In this document: positions 18,527-26,995 of the stretch, piece after piece
Position numbering within the stretch: the first letter of the stretch is position 1
How the letters are laid out: each line of letters begins with the position of its first letter
From: Paraburkholderia guartelaensis
GTDB lineage: Bacteria > Pseudomonadota > Gammaproteobacteria > Burkholderiales > Burkholderiaceae
NCBI RefSeq assembly: GCF_004353905.1
Contig: NZ_SMOD01000030.1
Span: 38,384-102,383, forward strand
Direction of reading: 5' to 3'
Length of the DNA: 64,000 bases
Program-made: the position numbers and the translations under genes
Notes under the pieces: generated by a model
Told to the model about the DNA's origin: nothing
Database searches by the model: none
What the model saw: the letters and a program-made list of their open reading frames with translations, nothing else

Positions 18527-19711
18527 ATGAGCAACAAGGTTGTGGTAGCCGGCGTCGGCATGATTCCGTTCACCAAGCCCGGCGCGAGCGACGACTACGC
18601 CACGATGGGCGCCAATGCCGCGAAGGCGGCGCTCGCCGATGCGCGCATCGACTACGCGCTGGTCGAACAGGCTTATGTGGGCTACGTGTTCGGCGATTCG
18701 ACCTCTGGGCAGGCCGCCATCTATGGCGTGGGCCTCACCGGCATCCCGGTCGTGAACGTCAACAACAACTGCGCGACTGGGTCTACCGCGCTCTTCCTCG
18801 CGCGCCAGGCCGTGGAAAGCGGGGCCGTGGAATGCGCTATTGCGCTAGGCTTCGAGCAGATGGTGCCCGGCGCGCTCAAGGGCGCGTACACCGACCGGCC
18901 CACGCCGATGGAGCGCTTCGTCAAGACCATGCTCGACGTGCAGGGCTTCGACGAAACCGCGCCACGCGCGGCGCAATTCTTCGGCGGCGGCGGCCGCGCC
19001 TACATGAAGGAATACGACATCAAGCCGGAGACGTTCGGGCGCATTTCCGTGAAAGCGCGCCAGCATGCCGCGCGCAACCCCTTCGCCGTGTTTCGCAACA
19101 CCGTGACGCTCGAAGAGGTGATGGCTTCGCCCGTCGTCTTCGATCCGCTCACGCGCTTGCAGTGCTGCCCGCCCACCTGCGGCGCGGCGGCGGCGATCGT
19201 GTGCTCGGAAGCGTTCGCGAAGAAGCACGGACTCGACACGCGCGTGGTCATCAAGGCCCAGGCGATGACGACGGACCGCAACAGCACGTTCGACGAAGGC
19301 GACATGCGCAAGGTGGTGGGTTACGACATGACGCGCGCCGCCGCACACCAGGTGTATGAAAAGGCGGCCGTCGGCCCCGAAGATATTCAGGTCGTCGAAC
19401 TGCACGACTGCTTCACGGCGAACGAATTGATCACCTACGAAGGGCTCGGCCTCACGCCCGAGGGCACGGCGGAAAAGTTCATTCTCGACGGCGACAACAC
19501 CTATGGCGGCCGTGTCGTCACGAACCCCTCGGGCGGCCTGCTTTCGAAGGGCCATCCGCTTGGCGCAACAGGTCTTGCGCAATGCACCGAACTCGTGTGG
19601 CAACTGCGTGGGCAAGCGCAGGACCGCCAGGTCGCCGGCGCGCGCTTCGGCCTTCAGCACAACCTCGGACTCGGCGGCGCGTGCGTGGTCACGCTCTACG
19701 AGCGCCAGTAA
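18527..19711 (+). CDS. SCP-x-type thiolase / lipid-transfer protein
   Basis: 394 residues of thiolase fold. The nucleophile is Cys82 in NNNCATGSTALFLARQ, the active-site His is in NPSGGLLSKGHPLGATG, and GLGGACVV replaces the usual CIGGG loop. These are SCP-x and lipid-transfer-protein signatures, not those of degradative FadA. Relatives cleave branched-chain or sterol-side-chain beta-ketoacyl-CoAs; some act as retro-aldolases with a DUF35 partner. No DUF35 protein is encoded nearby, so thiolytic cleavage is favoured. It lies 59 bp after the ligase gene. Confidence 0.85.
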   Translation: MSNKVVVAGVGMIPFTKPGASDDYATMGANAAKAALADARIDYALVEQAYVGYVFGDSTSGQAAIYGVGLTGIPVVNVNNNCATGSTALFLARQAVESGAVECAIALGFEQMVPGALKGAYTDRPTPMERFVKTMLDVQGFDETAPRAAQFFGGGGRAYMKEYDIKPETFGRISVKARQHAARNPFAVFRNTVTLEEVMASPVVFDPLTRLQCCPPTCGAAAAIVCSEAFAKKHGLDTRVVIKAQAMTTDRNSTFDEGDMRKVVGYDMTRAAAHQVYEKAAVGPEDIQVVELHDCFTANELITYEGLGLTPEGTAEKFILDGDNTYGGRVVTNPSGGLLSKGHPLGATGLAQCTELVWQLRGQAQDRQVAGARFGLQHNLGLGGACVVTLYERQ

Positions 19712-19725
19712 CGCGAGGCTCGACG

Positions 19726-20172
19726 ATGATCGACAAAAGCCATATCGGCGCACTGATCTCGCGCCACACGGCGCTCGTCGAGGCGGGTCGCCTGCGCTTC
19801 TTCGCGAAGGCGACCGGCCAGACGGACAGCCGTTACGTCGACGACGAAGCCGCGAGAGAAGCCGGCTATCCCGCGCTGCCCGTGCCGCCCACGTTCCTGT
19901 TCTGCCTCGAAATGGAATCGCCCAATCCGCGCGCGACCGTCGAGCGCCTGAATATCGACATTGGCCGCGTGCTGCACGGCGAGCAAAGCTTCCGCTATCA
20001 CCGCATGGCGTTTGCGGGCGAGCGCCTCGCGTTCGAAACCCGGATTGCGGATATCTATGACAAGAAGGGCGGCGCGCTCGAATTCGTCGTGCGCGAAACG
20101 CGCGTGACAAATGCACAGGACGACGCGCCTGTTGCAGACCTGCGCAGCGTGATCGTCGTGCGCAACGGTTGA
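19726..20172 (+). CDS. FAS1-like dehydratase / MaoC N-terminal subunit
   Basis: 148 residues from ATG 19726; the frame is open further upstream but only overlaps the thiolase gene. The PALPVPPTFLFCLEMESPNP and YHRMAFAGERLAFE segments match the FAS1-like dehydratase domain (MaoC N-terminal hotdog, HadA/HadC type). These subunits lack the catalytic Asp-His pair and form a heterodimer with a MaoC protein. The next gene, 25 bp downstream, is exactly such a MaoC protein. Together they probably form an R-specific enoyl-CoA hydratase. Confidence 0.8.
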   Translation: MIDKSHIGALISRHTALVEAGRLRFFAKATGQTDSRYVDDEAAREAGYPALPVPPTFLFCLEMESPNPRATVERLNIDIGRVLHGEQSFRYHRMAFAGERLAFETRIADIYDKKGGALEFVVRETRVTNAQDDAPVADLRSVIVVRNG

Positions 20173-20197
20173 TAGAAAAGCAGGAGCAGGAGCCAAC

Positions 20198-20614
20198 ATG
20201 CAATCGATTCGTTTGAACGACATGGCCGTGGGCAGCGCGTTGCCGCCGTTCGTCGCGCCGCCGCTCACACGCCTCACGCTCGCGCTTTACGCGGGCGCTT
20301 CCGGCGACCACAACCCGATTCACGTCGATCTGGACTTCGCGCGCCGTGCCGGCATGCCCGATGTGTTCGCGCACGGCATGCTTTCCATGGCGTATCTCGC
20401 GCGGCTGCTCACGAACTGGGTGCCGCAGCAGGCCATCCGCGAGTTCTCGGTGCGCTTCGCGGCGATTACGCAGGTGGGCGACGCCATTACCTGCAGCGGC
20501 GTCGTTACCGAGCGCGACGAAGCCGCGCGCACCGTCAAAGTCGCGCTCACCACGCGCGACGCACAAGGCGAAATCAAGCTCTCAGGCGAGGCGCTCGTCG
20601 CGCTCGACGCCTGA
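20198..20614 (+). CDS. MaoC family dehydratase, catalytic subunit
   Basis: 138 residues, single hotdog domain. The hydratase-2 motif ASGDHNPIHVDLDFARRAG contains the probable catalytic Asp37 and His42. It probably pairs with the preceding FAS1-like subunit, as HadB does with HadA or HadC. The reaction would be reversible hydration of a 2-enoyl-CoA to a 3-hydroxyacyl-CoA. An AGGAG-type ribosome-binding site precedes the ATG. Confidence 0.85.
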   Translation: MQSIRLNDMAVGSALPPFVAPPLTRLTLALYAGASGDHNPIHVDLDFARRAGMPDVFAHGMLSMAYLARLLTNWVPQQAIREFSVRFAAITQVGDAITCSGVVTERDEAARTVKVALTTRDAQGEIKLSGEALVALDA

Positions 20615-20646
20615 ACGATCCATCACACACACGGAGTAGACAGAAG

Positions 20647-21477
20647 ATGAGCAAGCTGGTTGGCAAGGTCGCCATCGTATCGGGTTCGGGCCGCGGCATC
20701 GGCCGTGAAATCGCACTGAAGCTCGCGGGCGAGGGCGCGGCAGTCGTAGTGAACGACCTGGACGCCGAACCCGCGCAGAGCGTGGTGGCCGAGATCGTCG
20801 CGGCGGGCGGCAAGGCCGTGGCGTGCACGGGCAGCGTGACGGAGGCGGACTTCGGCACGCGCTTCGTCGGCACGGCCCTCAAGGAATTCGGGCGTCTCGA
20901 CATCATCGTCAACAACGCGGGCTATACATGGGACAACGTGATCCAGAAGATGAGCGATGAGCAGTGGAACGCCATCATGGACGTGCACGTGAGCGCGCCG
21001 TTCCGCATCCTGCGCGCAGCCGCCGACTACTTCCGCGAAAGCGCAAAGGCCGAAGCCGATGCGGGCCAGGAAGTGTTCCGCAAAGTCGTGAACATCTCCT
21101 CTGTTTCGGGCGTGATGGGCAACGCGGGCCAGGCGAACTATTCGGCGGCGAAAGCTGCGATCAACGGCCTCACGAAGGCGCTCGCGAAAGAGTGGGGCCG
21201 CTACAAGGTCAACGTGAACAGCGTAGCGTTCGGCCTCATCAAGACGCGCCTTACCGAGGCGGTGGCGGGCGAGGGCAATAGCTCGACCATCGACATCGCG
21301 GGCCAGGAAATCAAGGTGGGCGTCAACGCACAGCTCATGAAGAACATCGAGGCGATGATTCCCATCGGCCGCGGCGGCACGCCGGAAGAAGCGGCGGGCG
21401 CGGTGTATCTCATGTGCATTCCCGAATCGAACTACGTGACGGGGCAGGTGCTGGTGGTCGGCGGCGGCCGTCCGTAA
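20647..21477 (+). CDS. SDR family 3-hydroxyacyl-CoA dehydrogenase-like protein
   Basis: 276 residues. GSGRGIG lies at residues 13-19, with NDLD just after beta-2 (Asp implies NAD preference). NNAG is near 90, and the catalytic Tyr165-x3-Lys169 is in NYSAAKAAINGLTKALAKEW. Its position after the MaoC pair suggests it oxidises the 3-hydroxyacyl-CoA made by them. That gives a multifunctional-enzyme-2-like beta-oxidation order from separate genes (inference from context). Confidence 0.85.
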   Translation: MSKLVGKVAIVSGSGRGIGREIALKLAGEGAAVVVNDLDAEPAQSVVAEIVAAGGKAVACTGSVTEADFGTRFVGTALKEFGRLDIIVNNAGYTWDNVIQKMSDEQWNAIMDVHVSAPFRILRAAADYFRESAKAEADAGQEVFRKVVNISSVSGVMGNAGQANYSAAKAAINGLTKALAKEWGRYKVNVNSVAFGLIKTRLTEAVAGEGNSSTIDIAGQEIKVGVNAQLMKNIEAMIPIGRGGTPEEAAGAVYLMCIPESNYVTGQVLVVGGGRP

Positions 21478-21505
21478 TACGTCGCTCGCAAAGAAGGAGT
21501 CGAAC

Positions 21506-22654
21506 ATGGCTGATTACCGCAGTCCGTGGATCACGGACGATCTCGTGCTGTTCCAGGACTCGATCCGCAAGTTCATCGAACGCGAACTCGTGCCGCACGA
21601 GGAGCGCTGGTGGAAGCAGCAGCACGTGGACCGCGAGGTGTGGCGCAAGGCCGGCGAGTTCGGCATGCTCTGCGCGAGCATTCCCGAAGAGTACGGCGGC
21701 GGTGGCGGCACCTTCGCGCATGAGGCCATCATCGCGCTCGAACAGTCGCGTGCGATGGTGTCGAGCCTCGGTACGAACGTGCATAGCGGCATCGTCGCGC
21801 ATTACATCCTGCGCTACGGCACCGAGGAGCAAAAGCACAAGTGGCTGCCGAAGATGGCGAGCGGCGAACGCGTGGCGGCGATCGCGATGTCCGAGCCGGG
21901 CGCGGGATCGGACCTCAAGAGCATCAAGACGCGTGCGGTGCGTGACGGCGATCACTATGTCATCAACGGCTCGAAGACCTTTATTTCGAACGGCCTGCTC
22001 GCCGACCTGATCTGCGTGGTCGTCAAGACGGACCCCGCGCAGGGCGCGAAAGGCGTGTCGATCGTCGTCGTGGAAACGGACGATCTGCCGGGCTTCCGGC
22101 GCGGACGCGTACTCGAAAAGATGGGGCAGAAAGGCCAGGACACGGCCGAATTGTTCTTCGACGACGTGCGCGTGCCGTGCGCCAACCTGCTCGGCACGGA
22201 AGAGGGTAAAGGCTTTTATCAGCTGATGCAGCAGTTGCCGCAGGAACGCATGATCATCGCGCTCGGTGCGCTGAGCGCGATGGAAAAGGCGCTCGATGTC
22301 ACCACGGCCTACGTGCGCGAGCGCAAGGTGTTCGGCATGAGCCTTCTCGACATGCAGAACACGCGCTTCAAGCTCGCCGAATGCAAGACTCACGCGACCA
22401 TTGCGCGAACCTTCATCGACGATTGCATGGCGAAAGTGCTGCGCGGCGAGCTCGACGCCGAAACGGCCGCGATGGCGAAGTGGTGGTGCACGCAGCGCAG
22501 CTGCGAAATCATCGACGAATGCCTGCAACTGCACGGTGGCTACGGCTACATGATGGAGTATCCGATCGCGCGGCTCTACGTGAATGCGCGCGTGAGCAAG
22601 ATATTCGGCGGCTCCAACGAGATCATGAAGGAACTGATCGCCCGCACGCTGTAA
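21506..22654 (+). CDS. Acyl-CoA dehydrogenase, long-chain-like
   Basis: 382 residues with the whole flavoprotein fold: AMSEPGAGSDLKSIKT (FAD/substrate loop), the C-terminal QLHGGYGYMMEYPIARLY and IFGGSNEIMKELIAR. The usual Glu of the YEGT loop is Gly here. A Glu is present in the LPQERMIIA helix, the site used as catalytic base in long-chain and isovaleryl-type enzymes, so it should be active. It introduces the alpha-beta double bond and passes electrons to ETF. An AAGGAG site precedes the ATG. Confidence 0.88.
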   Translation: MADYRSPWITDDLVLFQDSIRKFIERELVPHEERWWKQQHVDREVWRKAGEFGMLCASIPEEYGGGGGTFAHEAIIALEQSRAMVSSLGTNVHSGIVAHYILRYGTEEQKHKWLPKMASGERVAAIAMSEPGAGSDLKSIKTRAVRDGDHYVINGSKTFISNGLLADLICVVVKTDPAQGAKGVSIVVVETDDLPGFRRGRVLEKMGQKGQDTAELFFDDVRVPCANLLGTEEGKGFYQLMQQLPQERMIIALGALSAMEKALDVTTAYVRERKVFGMSLLDMQNTRFKLAECKTHATIARTFIDDCMAKVLRGELDAETAAMAKWWCTQRSCEIIDECLQLHGGYGYMMEYPIARLYVNARVSKIFGGSNEIMKELIARTL

Positions 22655-22675
22655 CGTCCCCCTTGGGAGCACCAG

Positions 22676-23872
22676 ATGGATTTGCGTTATACCGGCGCGG
22701 AACAGGCGTTCCGCGAAGAAGTGCGCGCGTTCGTGCGGGAGCATCTCCCCGCCGATATCCGCGAGAAAGTGCTCGCGCACCAGCGGGTGGAGAAGGACGA
22801 TTACGTGCGCTGGCATCGCATCCTCAACGCGCATGGCTGGGGCGCGCCCACGTGGCCCAAGGCATTCGGCGGCACGGGCTGGAACGCGCTGCAGCGTCTG
22901 ATCTTCGAGATCGAGACACTCGGCGCGGGCGCGCCGCGCCTGTTGCCGTTCGGCCTGACGATGATCGGCCCGGTGCTCATGAAGTACGCGAGCCCACAGA
23001 TGCAGGCGCGATTTTTGCCGCGCATTCCGAATGTCGACGACTTCTGGTGCCAGGGCTATTCCGAGCCCGGTTCGGGCTCCGATCTCGCCTCGCTGAAAAC
23101 GCGCGCGGTACGCAAGGGCGACAAGTACATCGTGAACGGCCAGAAGACGTGGACCACGATGGCGCATTTCGCGGACTGGATTTTCTGCCTGGTGAGAACG
23201 GACTCCGAATCGAAGCCGCAGGAAGGCATTTCGATGCTGCTGATCGACATGAAGTCGCCGGGCGTCACCGTCCGGCCGATCGTCACGCTCGACGGCGGCC
23301 ACGACGTGAACGAGACATGGTTCGAGGATGTGGAAGTACCTGTGGAAAATCTCGTTGGCGAGGAGAACCGCGGCTGGACGTACGCGAAGTATCTGCTCGG
23401 GCACGAGCGCACGGCGATTGCCGGCATTGGCCATTGTTACCGTGAGTTGCGGCAGCTGAAGCATTACGCGGCTCAGGCCGCGGACGGCAAAGGCGGCCGC
23501 ATGCTCGATGACGTGCGCATGCGCGACAAGATCGCCCGCCTCGAAATGAACCTCATGGCGCTGGAAATGCTGCTGCTGCGCGTGGCGACGGCAGATGGCG
23601 GGCGCGGCCCCGGCCCCGAAGCATCGATCGTGAAGATTCGCGGCTCGGAACTGCAGCAGGACATCGCCATGCTTCAGCAGGAAGTGGCCGGGCCGCACGG
23701 CTGGCCCTACGCGCCGCAATGGCTCGAACCCGGCGCCCATGCCCCCGTGAGCGGGCCGCGATGGGCCGCGCCTGCTGCATCCACCTATTTCGACATGCGC
23801 AAGACCTCGATCTACGGCGGCGCGACCGAGGTGCAGAAGAACATCATCGCGAAGATGATCATCGGCTTTTAG
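22676..23872 (+). CDS. Acyl-CoA dehydrogenase, probable subunit of a heteromeric enzyme
   Basis: 398 residues. It has GYSEPGSGSDLASLKTRA, the GQKTWTTMAHFADW segment and a C-terminal TSIYGGATEVQKNIIAKMI. It is closest in style to FadE enzymes of steroid and other bulky acid pathways. Only 9 bp separate it from the next acyl-CoA dehydrogenase gene, which is more degenerate. This pairing resembles the alpha2-beta2 ChsE-type dehydrogenases, in which two adjacent genes encode one enzyme. The substrate is unknown. Confidence 0.87.
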   Translation: MDLRYTGAEQAFREEVRAFVREHLPADIREKVLAHQRVEKDDYVRWHRILNAHGWGAPTWPKAFGGTGWNALQRLIFEIETLGAGAPRLLPFGLTMIGPVLMKYASPQMQARFLPRIPNVDDFWCQGYSEPGSGSDLASLKTRAVRKGDKYIVNGQKTWTTMAHFADWIFCLVRTDSESKPQEGISMLLIDMKSPGVTVRPIVTLDGGHDVNETWFEDVEVPVENLVGEENRGWTYAKYLLGHERTAIAGIGHCYRELRQLKHYAAQAADGKGGRMLDDVRMRDKIARLEMNLMALEMLLLRVATADGGRGPGPEASIVKIRGSELQQDIAMLQQEVAGPHGWPYAPQWLEPGAHAPVSGPRWAAPAASTYFDMRKTSIYGGATEVQKNIIAKMIIGF

Positions 23873-23881
23873 GACACGCAC

Positions 23882-25015
23882 ATGGACTTCACGTATAGCG
23901 AAGAGCAGCAAATGCTCGCGGATAGCCTGCGTCGTTTCGTCGAAAGCGAATACACGTTCGCGCACCGGCGCCGGCGGGCGCGCGAGGGCGCGAGCTTCGA
24001 TCGCGCGATATGGACCCGGCTTGCGGAAATGGGCGTGCTCGGCCTCACGGCGCCCGCCGAATACGGCGGGTTCGGCGAAGGCGCGGCGAGTCGGCTCGTG
24101 GTGCAGCGCGAGCTGGGCCGTGCGCTGGTGCTCGAACCGGTTGTTCCGTGCAGTGTCATGGCAACCGCGATACTCGCGGCATATGCCAGTGCAGCGCAGC
24201 AGGATTGCTGGCTAGGCGCGATCGCCACGGGGCAGCAGGTCGTCGTGCCGGCGTTCGCGGAAACCGCGTCGCGCTACCGATTCGATACGGTCGCCACGCT
24301 CGCGACGCCGGTTGGACGCGGCTACGTGCTCGATGGCGCGAAAGCGCTGGTCTGGCATGGCGAGGCGGCGGATGCGTTCATCGTCAGTGCACGCGTGGGT
24401 GACGCTGCCACGGGCGAAATCGCGCTCTTCCTCGTCCCGCGCGAGAGCCGGGGCGTGAGTGTGGCCGGCTATCCGACCATGGATGGACAGCGCGCCGCCG
24501 ACGTAACGTTCGAGGCAGTCGCATTGGGCGCGGAAGCCCTGATCGGCGCGCCCGGCGCAGGCGTGGCCGCGCTCGGGCACGGCGTGGACTGCGGGATCGC
24601 GGCGCTGTGCGCGGAAGCGGCGGGCGCGATGGAGCGCCTGATCGAGATCACCGCCGAGTATTTGCGCACGCGCCGCCAGTTCGGCCAGCCGCTCGCCGCG
24701 TTCCAGGCGCTTCAGCATCGCATGGCGGACATGCTCGTGCACAAGGAACTGGCGCTCTCCATGGCCTACGTTGCCGCGCAGGCGCTGGACGAGCCCGATG
24801 CGCGCAAGCGCAGCCGTATGCTCGCCGCCGCGAAAGTGACCGTCGCCGAGGCGGGGCGCTTCGTTGGTCAGCAGGCGGTGCAGCTGCACGGTGGTATGGG
24901 CATGACCGACGAGCTGGAAGTGGGCGACTATTTCAAGCGCCTGACGATGTTCGATCCGCTCCTCGGCGACATCGACCATCATCTCGCGAGCTATGTCGAG
25001 GCGATGGACGACTGA
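23882..25015 (+). CDS. Acyl-CoA dehydrogenase-like, probable partner subunit
   Basis: 377 residues of acyl-CoA dehydrogenase fold with reduced conservation. The usual SEPGAGSD loop is replaced by a shorter, different sequence (AFAETASRYRFDTV), and the C-terminus (EVGDYFKRLTMFDPLLGD) lacks the (E/G)GTNEIQR motif. RRQFGQPLAAFQALQHRMADM and QLHGGMGMTDE are kept. Such partners contribute part of the FAD site in heteromeric enzymes while lacking the catalytic base. It follows the previous dehydrogenase gene by 9 bp. Confidence 0.82.
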   Translation: MDFTYSEEQQMLADSLRRFVESEYTFAHRRRRAREGASFDRAIWTRLAEMGVLGLTAPAEYGGFGEGAASRLVVQRELGRALVLEPVVPCSVMATAILAAYASAAQQDCWLGAIATGQQVVVPAFAETASRYRFDTVATLATPVGRGYVLDGAKALVWHGEAADAFIVSARVGDAATGEIALFLVPRESRGVSVAGYPTMDGQRAADVTFEAVALGAEALIGAPGAGVAALGHGVDCGIAALCAEAAGAMERLIEITAEYLRTRRQFGQPLAAFQALQHRMADMLVHKELALSMAYVAAQALDEPDARKRSRMLAAAKVTVAEAGRFVGQQAVQLHGGMGMTDELEVGDYFKRLTMFDPLLGDIDHHLASYVEAMDD

Positions 25016-25078
25016 GCCTCACACGCCGCCCCACATCGCGCGGGGCGGTTCTTCTTCGATTGTTGGACTCCCCCATAA

Positions 25079-25867
25079 ATGATCAGGACTACCATTAAAA
25101 ATGGCGTCGCCACGCTGACGCTCGACAACGCCGAGCGCAAGAACGCCCTGAGCGCTGCGGCGCTCGCCGCGTTCGCGGATGCCGTCGAGGCATTGCGCCG
25201 CGACACGACGGTGCGCGCGGTGATCCTGACTGGCGCAGGCAGCGACTTTTGCTCTGGCGGCGACGTGAGCGCGATGCAAGGGCCCGCCGATACGGCCGCA
25301 GTGCGCCGCCGCATGATCGAGAGCCAGCGGCCATGCGCGGCGCTGGCGACGTTCGACAAGCCGGTGATCGCGGCGGTAGATGGCGTGGCGTACGGCGCGG
25401 GCTTCAGTATTGCGTTGATGGCCGACTTCATCGTCGCGAGCGAACGGGCGCGCTTTTGTCTCGCCTTCGCGCGCATGGGCCTCGTGCCCGACCTGGCTGC
25501 GTTGCATACGCTGCCGCGCATCATCGGCGCGCAACGCACGCGCGAACTCGTCTACTCGGCCCGCGAGCTGCCGGCGCAGGAAGCGCAAGCATTGGGCATC
25601 GTGCTGGAGGTGGTGCCAGCCGATGCGCTGTGCGAGCGAGCGCACGAACTGGCGCTCGCCATGAGCGCGCAATCGCCGGATGCGTTCGCGATGACCAAGC
25701 GCTTGCTCGCGCAGACGTTCGAACGCGACTTCGGTGCGCTGCTCGACGCGGAAGCGGGCGCACAGGCCATTGCATTGACGTCGCCGTATCTGCGCGAGGC
25801 CGCGGCACGCTTCGCGCGCAAGGAAGCGCCGTTGTTCCGCTGGCTACGCAACGACCGCGAAGGCTGA
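25079..25867 (+). CDS. Enoyl-CoA hydratase/isomerase family protein
   Basis: 262 residues of crotonase fold. The oxyanion-hole segments are DFCSGGDVSAM and AAVDGVAYGAGFSIALMADF, and the helix bearing the usual acidic residues is MGLVPDLAALHTLPRIIG. Family members hydrate or isomerise enoyl-CoAs; some hydrolyse or cleave rings. With the MaoC pair present in the same cluster, this one may serve a second round, a ring-opening or an isomerase step. It is the last gene of the first run; 183 bp separate it from the dioxygenase gene. Confidence 0.85.
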   Translation: MIRTTIKNGVATLTLDNAERKNALSAAALAAFADAVEALRRDTTVRAVILTGAGSDFCSGGDVSAMQGPADTAAVRRRMIESQRPCAALATFDKPVIAAVDGVAYGAGFSIALMADFIVASERARFCLAFARMGLVPDLAALHTLPRIIGAQRTRELVYSARELPAQEAQALGIVLEVVPADALCERAHELALAMSAQSPDAFAMTKRLLAQTFERDFGALLDAEAGAQAIALTSPYLREAAARFARKEAPLFRWLRNDREG

Positions 25868-26011
25868 GCGCACGATCGAATGGAGGAGCCTGCGGGCAAA
25901 CCCTTGCTCCGTTCGAAGCACCGCGGCACACACCTGCGCTGCCTGCCACTTCCTGCTTTAGGACCACGACAGCGATTTGTGTCGGCCCTAAGTTAACACC
26001 TATCGGAAAGA

Positions 26012-26029
26012 GCCGGCCCCGACGCCGGC
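26012..26029. promoter_or_regulatory. Small GC hairpin in the leader of the dioxygenase gene
   Basis: GCCGGC (26012-26017) and GCCGGC (26024-26029) pair over 6 nt, ending 21 bp before the dioxygenase start. It could affect initiation or end the upstream operon. Short, so tentative. Confidence 0.3.
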
Positions 26030-26050
26030 ACCCAACAACGGAGACAAGAC

Positions 26051-26947
26051 ATGACGAACGCGATCGCCACGCCCGAGGCGAGCCCGACCCCTGCGCACGC
26101 CCACTTTACGCTGGACCCTGTTTCACCCGCCATCGGCGCGGAAGTCAGCGGTATCGACCTGCGCGAGACACTGGACGACGCGACCGTCGCCGCACTGCGC
26201 GCCGCGCTCGTGCAGCACAAGGTGCTGTTCTTTCGCGATCAGGACATTACGCCCGCGCAGCACGTGGCGCTTGCCCGCTGGTTTGGCCAGCTCGAAGTGC
26301 ATCCCGTGTTCCCGCATCACGCCGATCATCCCGAACTTGTCCTGCTCGGCGGCACGCAGGCCGCGAAGGCGCGCGAGAACATCTATCACTCGGACGTGTC
26401 CTGGCGCGAGATTCCTTCGATGGCGTCGATGCTGCGTTGCGTGGAATGCCCGCGCAGCGGCGGCGACACGATCTGGGTGAACATGGCGAAGGCCTATGCG
26501 GATCTGCCGCAGGCCGTGAAGGAGCAAATCGCCGACCTCGAAGCCGTGCACGACATCATGCCGTCGTTCGGCTCGCGCATGTCGGCTGAAGAACGCGCGG
26601 CGAATCGCGTGAAATTTCCCGCCGTGACGCACCCCGTGGTCCGCACGCATCCCGAAAGCGGCGAAAAGATCCTGTACGTGAACGAAGGCTTCACGACCCA
26701 TCTCGCGAACTTCCTGAGCAAGGGTACGTTCCGTGTGGGTTTCGACTACCGCTACGGCGAATTCGATTTGCTCCAGTATCTGTTTCGCCAGGCCGCCGTT
26801 CCCGAGTACCAGGTGCGGCTGCGCTGGGCGCCCAACACCATCGCGTTTTGGGACAACCGCTCGACCCAGCACTACGCGATTCAGGACTATTTCCCGGCCG
26901 TGCGACGCATGATGCGCGCGACGATCATCGGCGACAAGCCGTTCTGA
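26051..26947 (+). CDS. TauD/TfdA family Fe(II)/2-oxoglutarate dioxygenase
   Basis: 298 residues, the family's usual length. The iron ligands are visible: His113 and Asp115 in YHSDVSW, and the distal His274 in STQHYA. The 2-oxoglutarate-binding Arg is probably in AVRRMMRATI near the end. These enzymes hydroxylate taurine, aryloxyacetates, alkyl sulfates and related compounds, usually splitting the product to an aldehyde. The next gene is an aldehyde dehydrogenase, which fits removal of such an aldehyde. A GGAGAC site precedes the ATG. Confidence 0.88.
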   Translation: MTNAIATPEASPTPAHAHFTLDPVSPAIGAEVSGIDLRETLDDATVAALRAALVQHKVLFFRDQDITPAQHVALARWFGQLEVHPVFPHHADHPELVLLGGTQAAKARENIYHSDVSWREIPSMASMLRCVECPRSGGDTIWVNMAKAYADLPQAVKEQIADLEAVHDIMPSFGSRMSAEERAANRVKFPAVTHPVVRTHPESGEKILYVNEGFTTHLANFLSKGTFRVGFDYRYGEFDLLQYLFRQAAVPEYQVRLRWAPNTIAFWDNRSTQHYAIQDYFPAVRRMMRATIIGDKPF

Positions 26948-26995
26948 CGCCTCGCGCTTTTCACTGCGCACCCCAATCGACAGGAACCGTTAGCC

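Noticed and set aside
21506..22654. Missing catalytic Glu in the IFGG loop of the first acyl-CoA dehydrogenase
   Set aside because: Long-chain-type enzymes use a Glu in the LPQER helix, which is present.
21410..23965. 851-codon minus-strand frame opposite two acyl-CoA dehydrogenase genes
   Set aside because: Shadow frame in GC-rich DNA; the plus-strand genes have complete family motifs and ribosome-binding sites.
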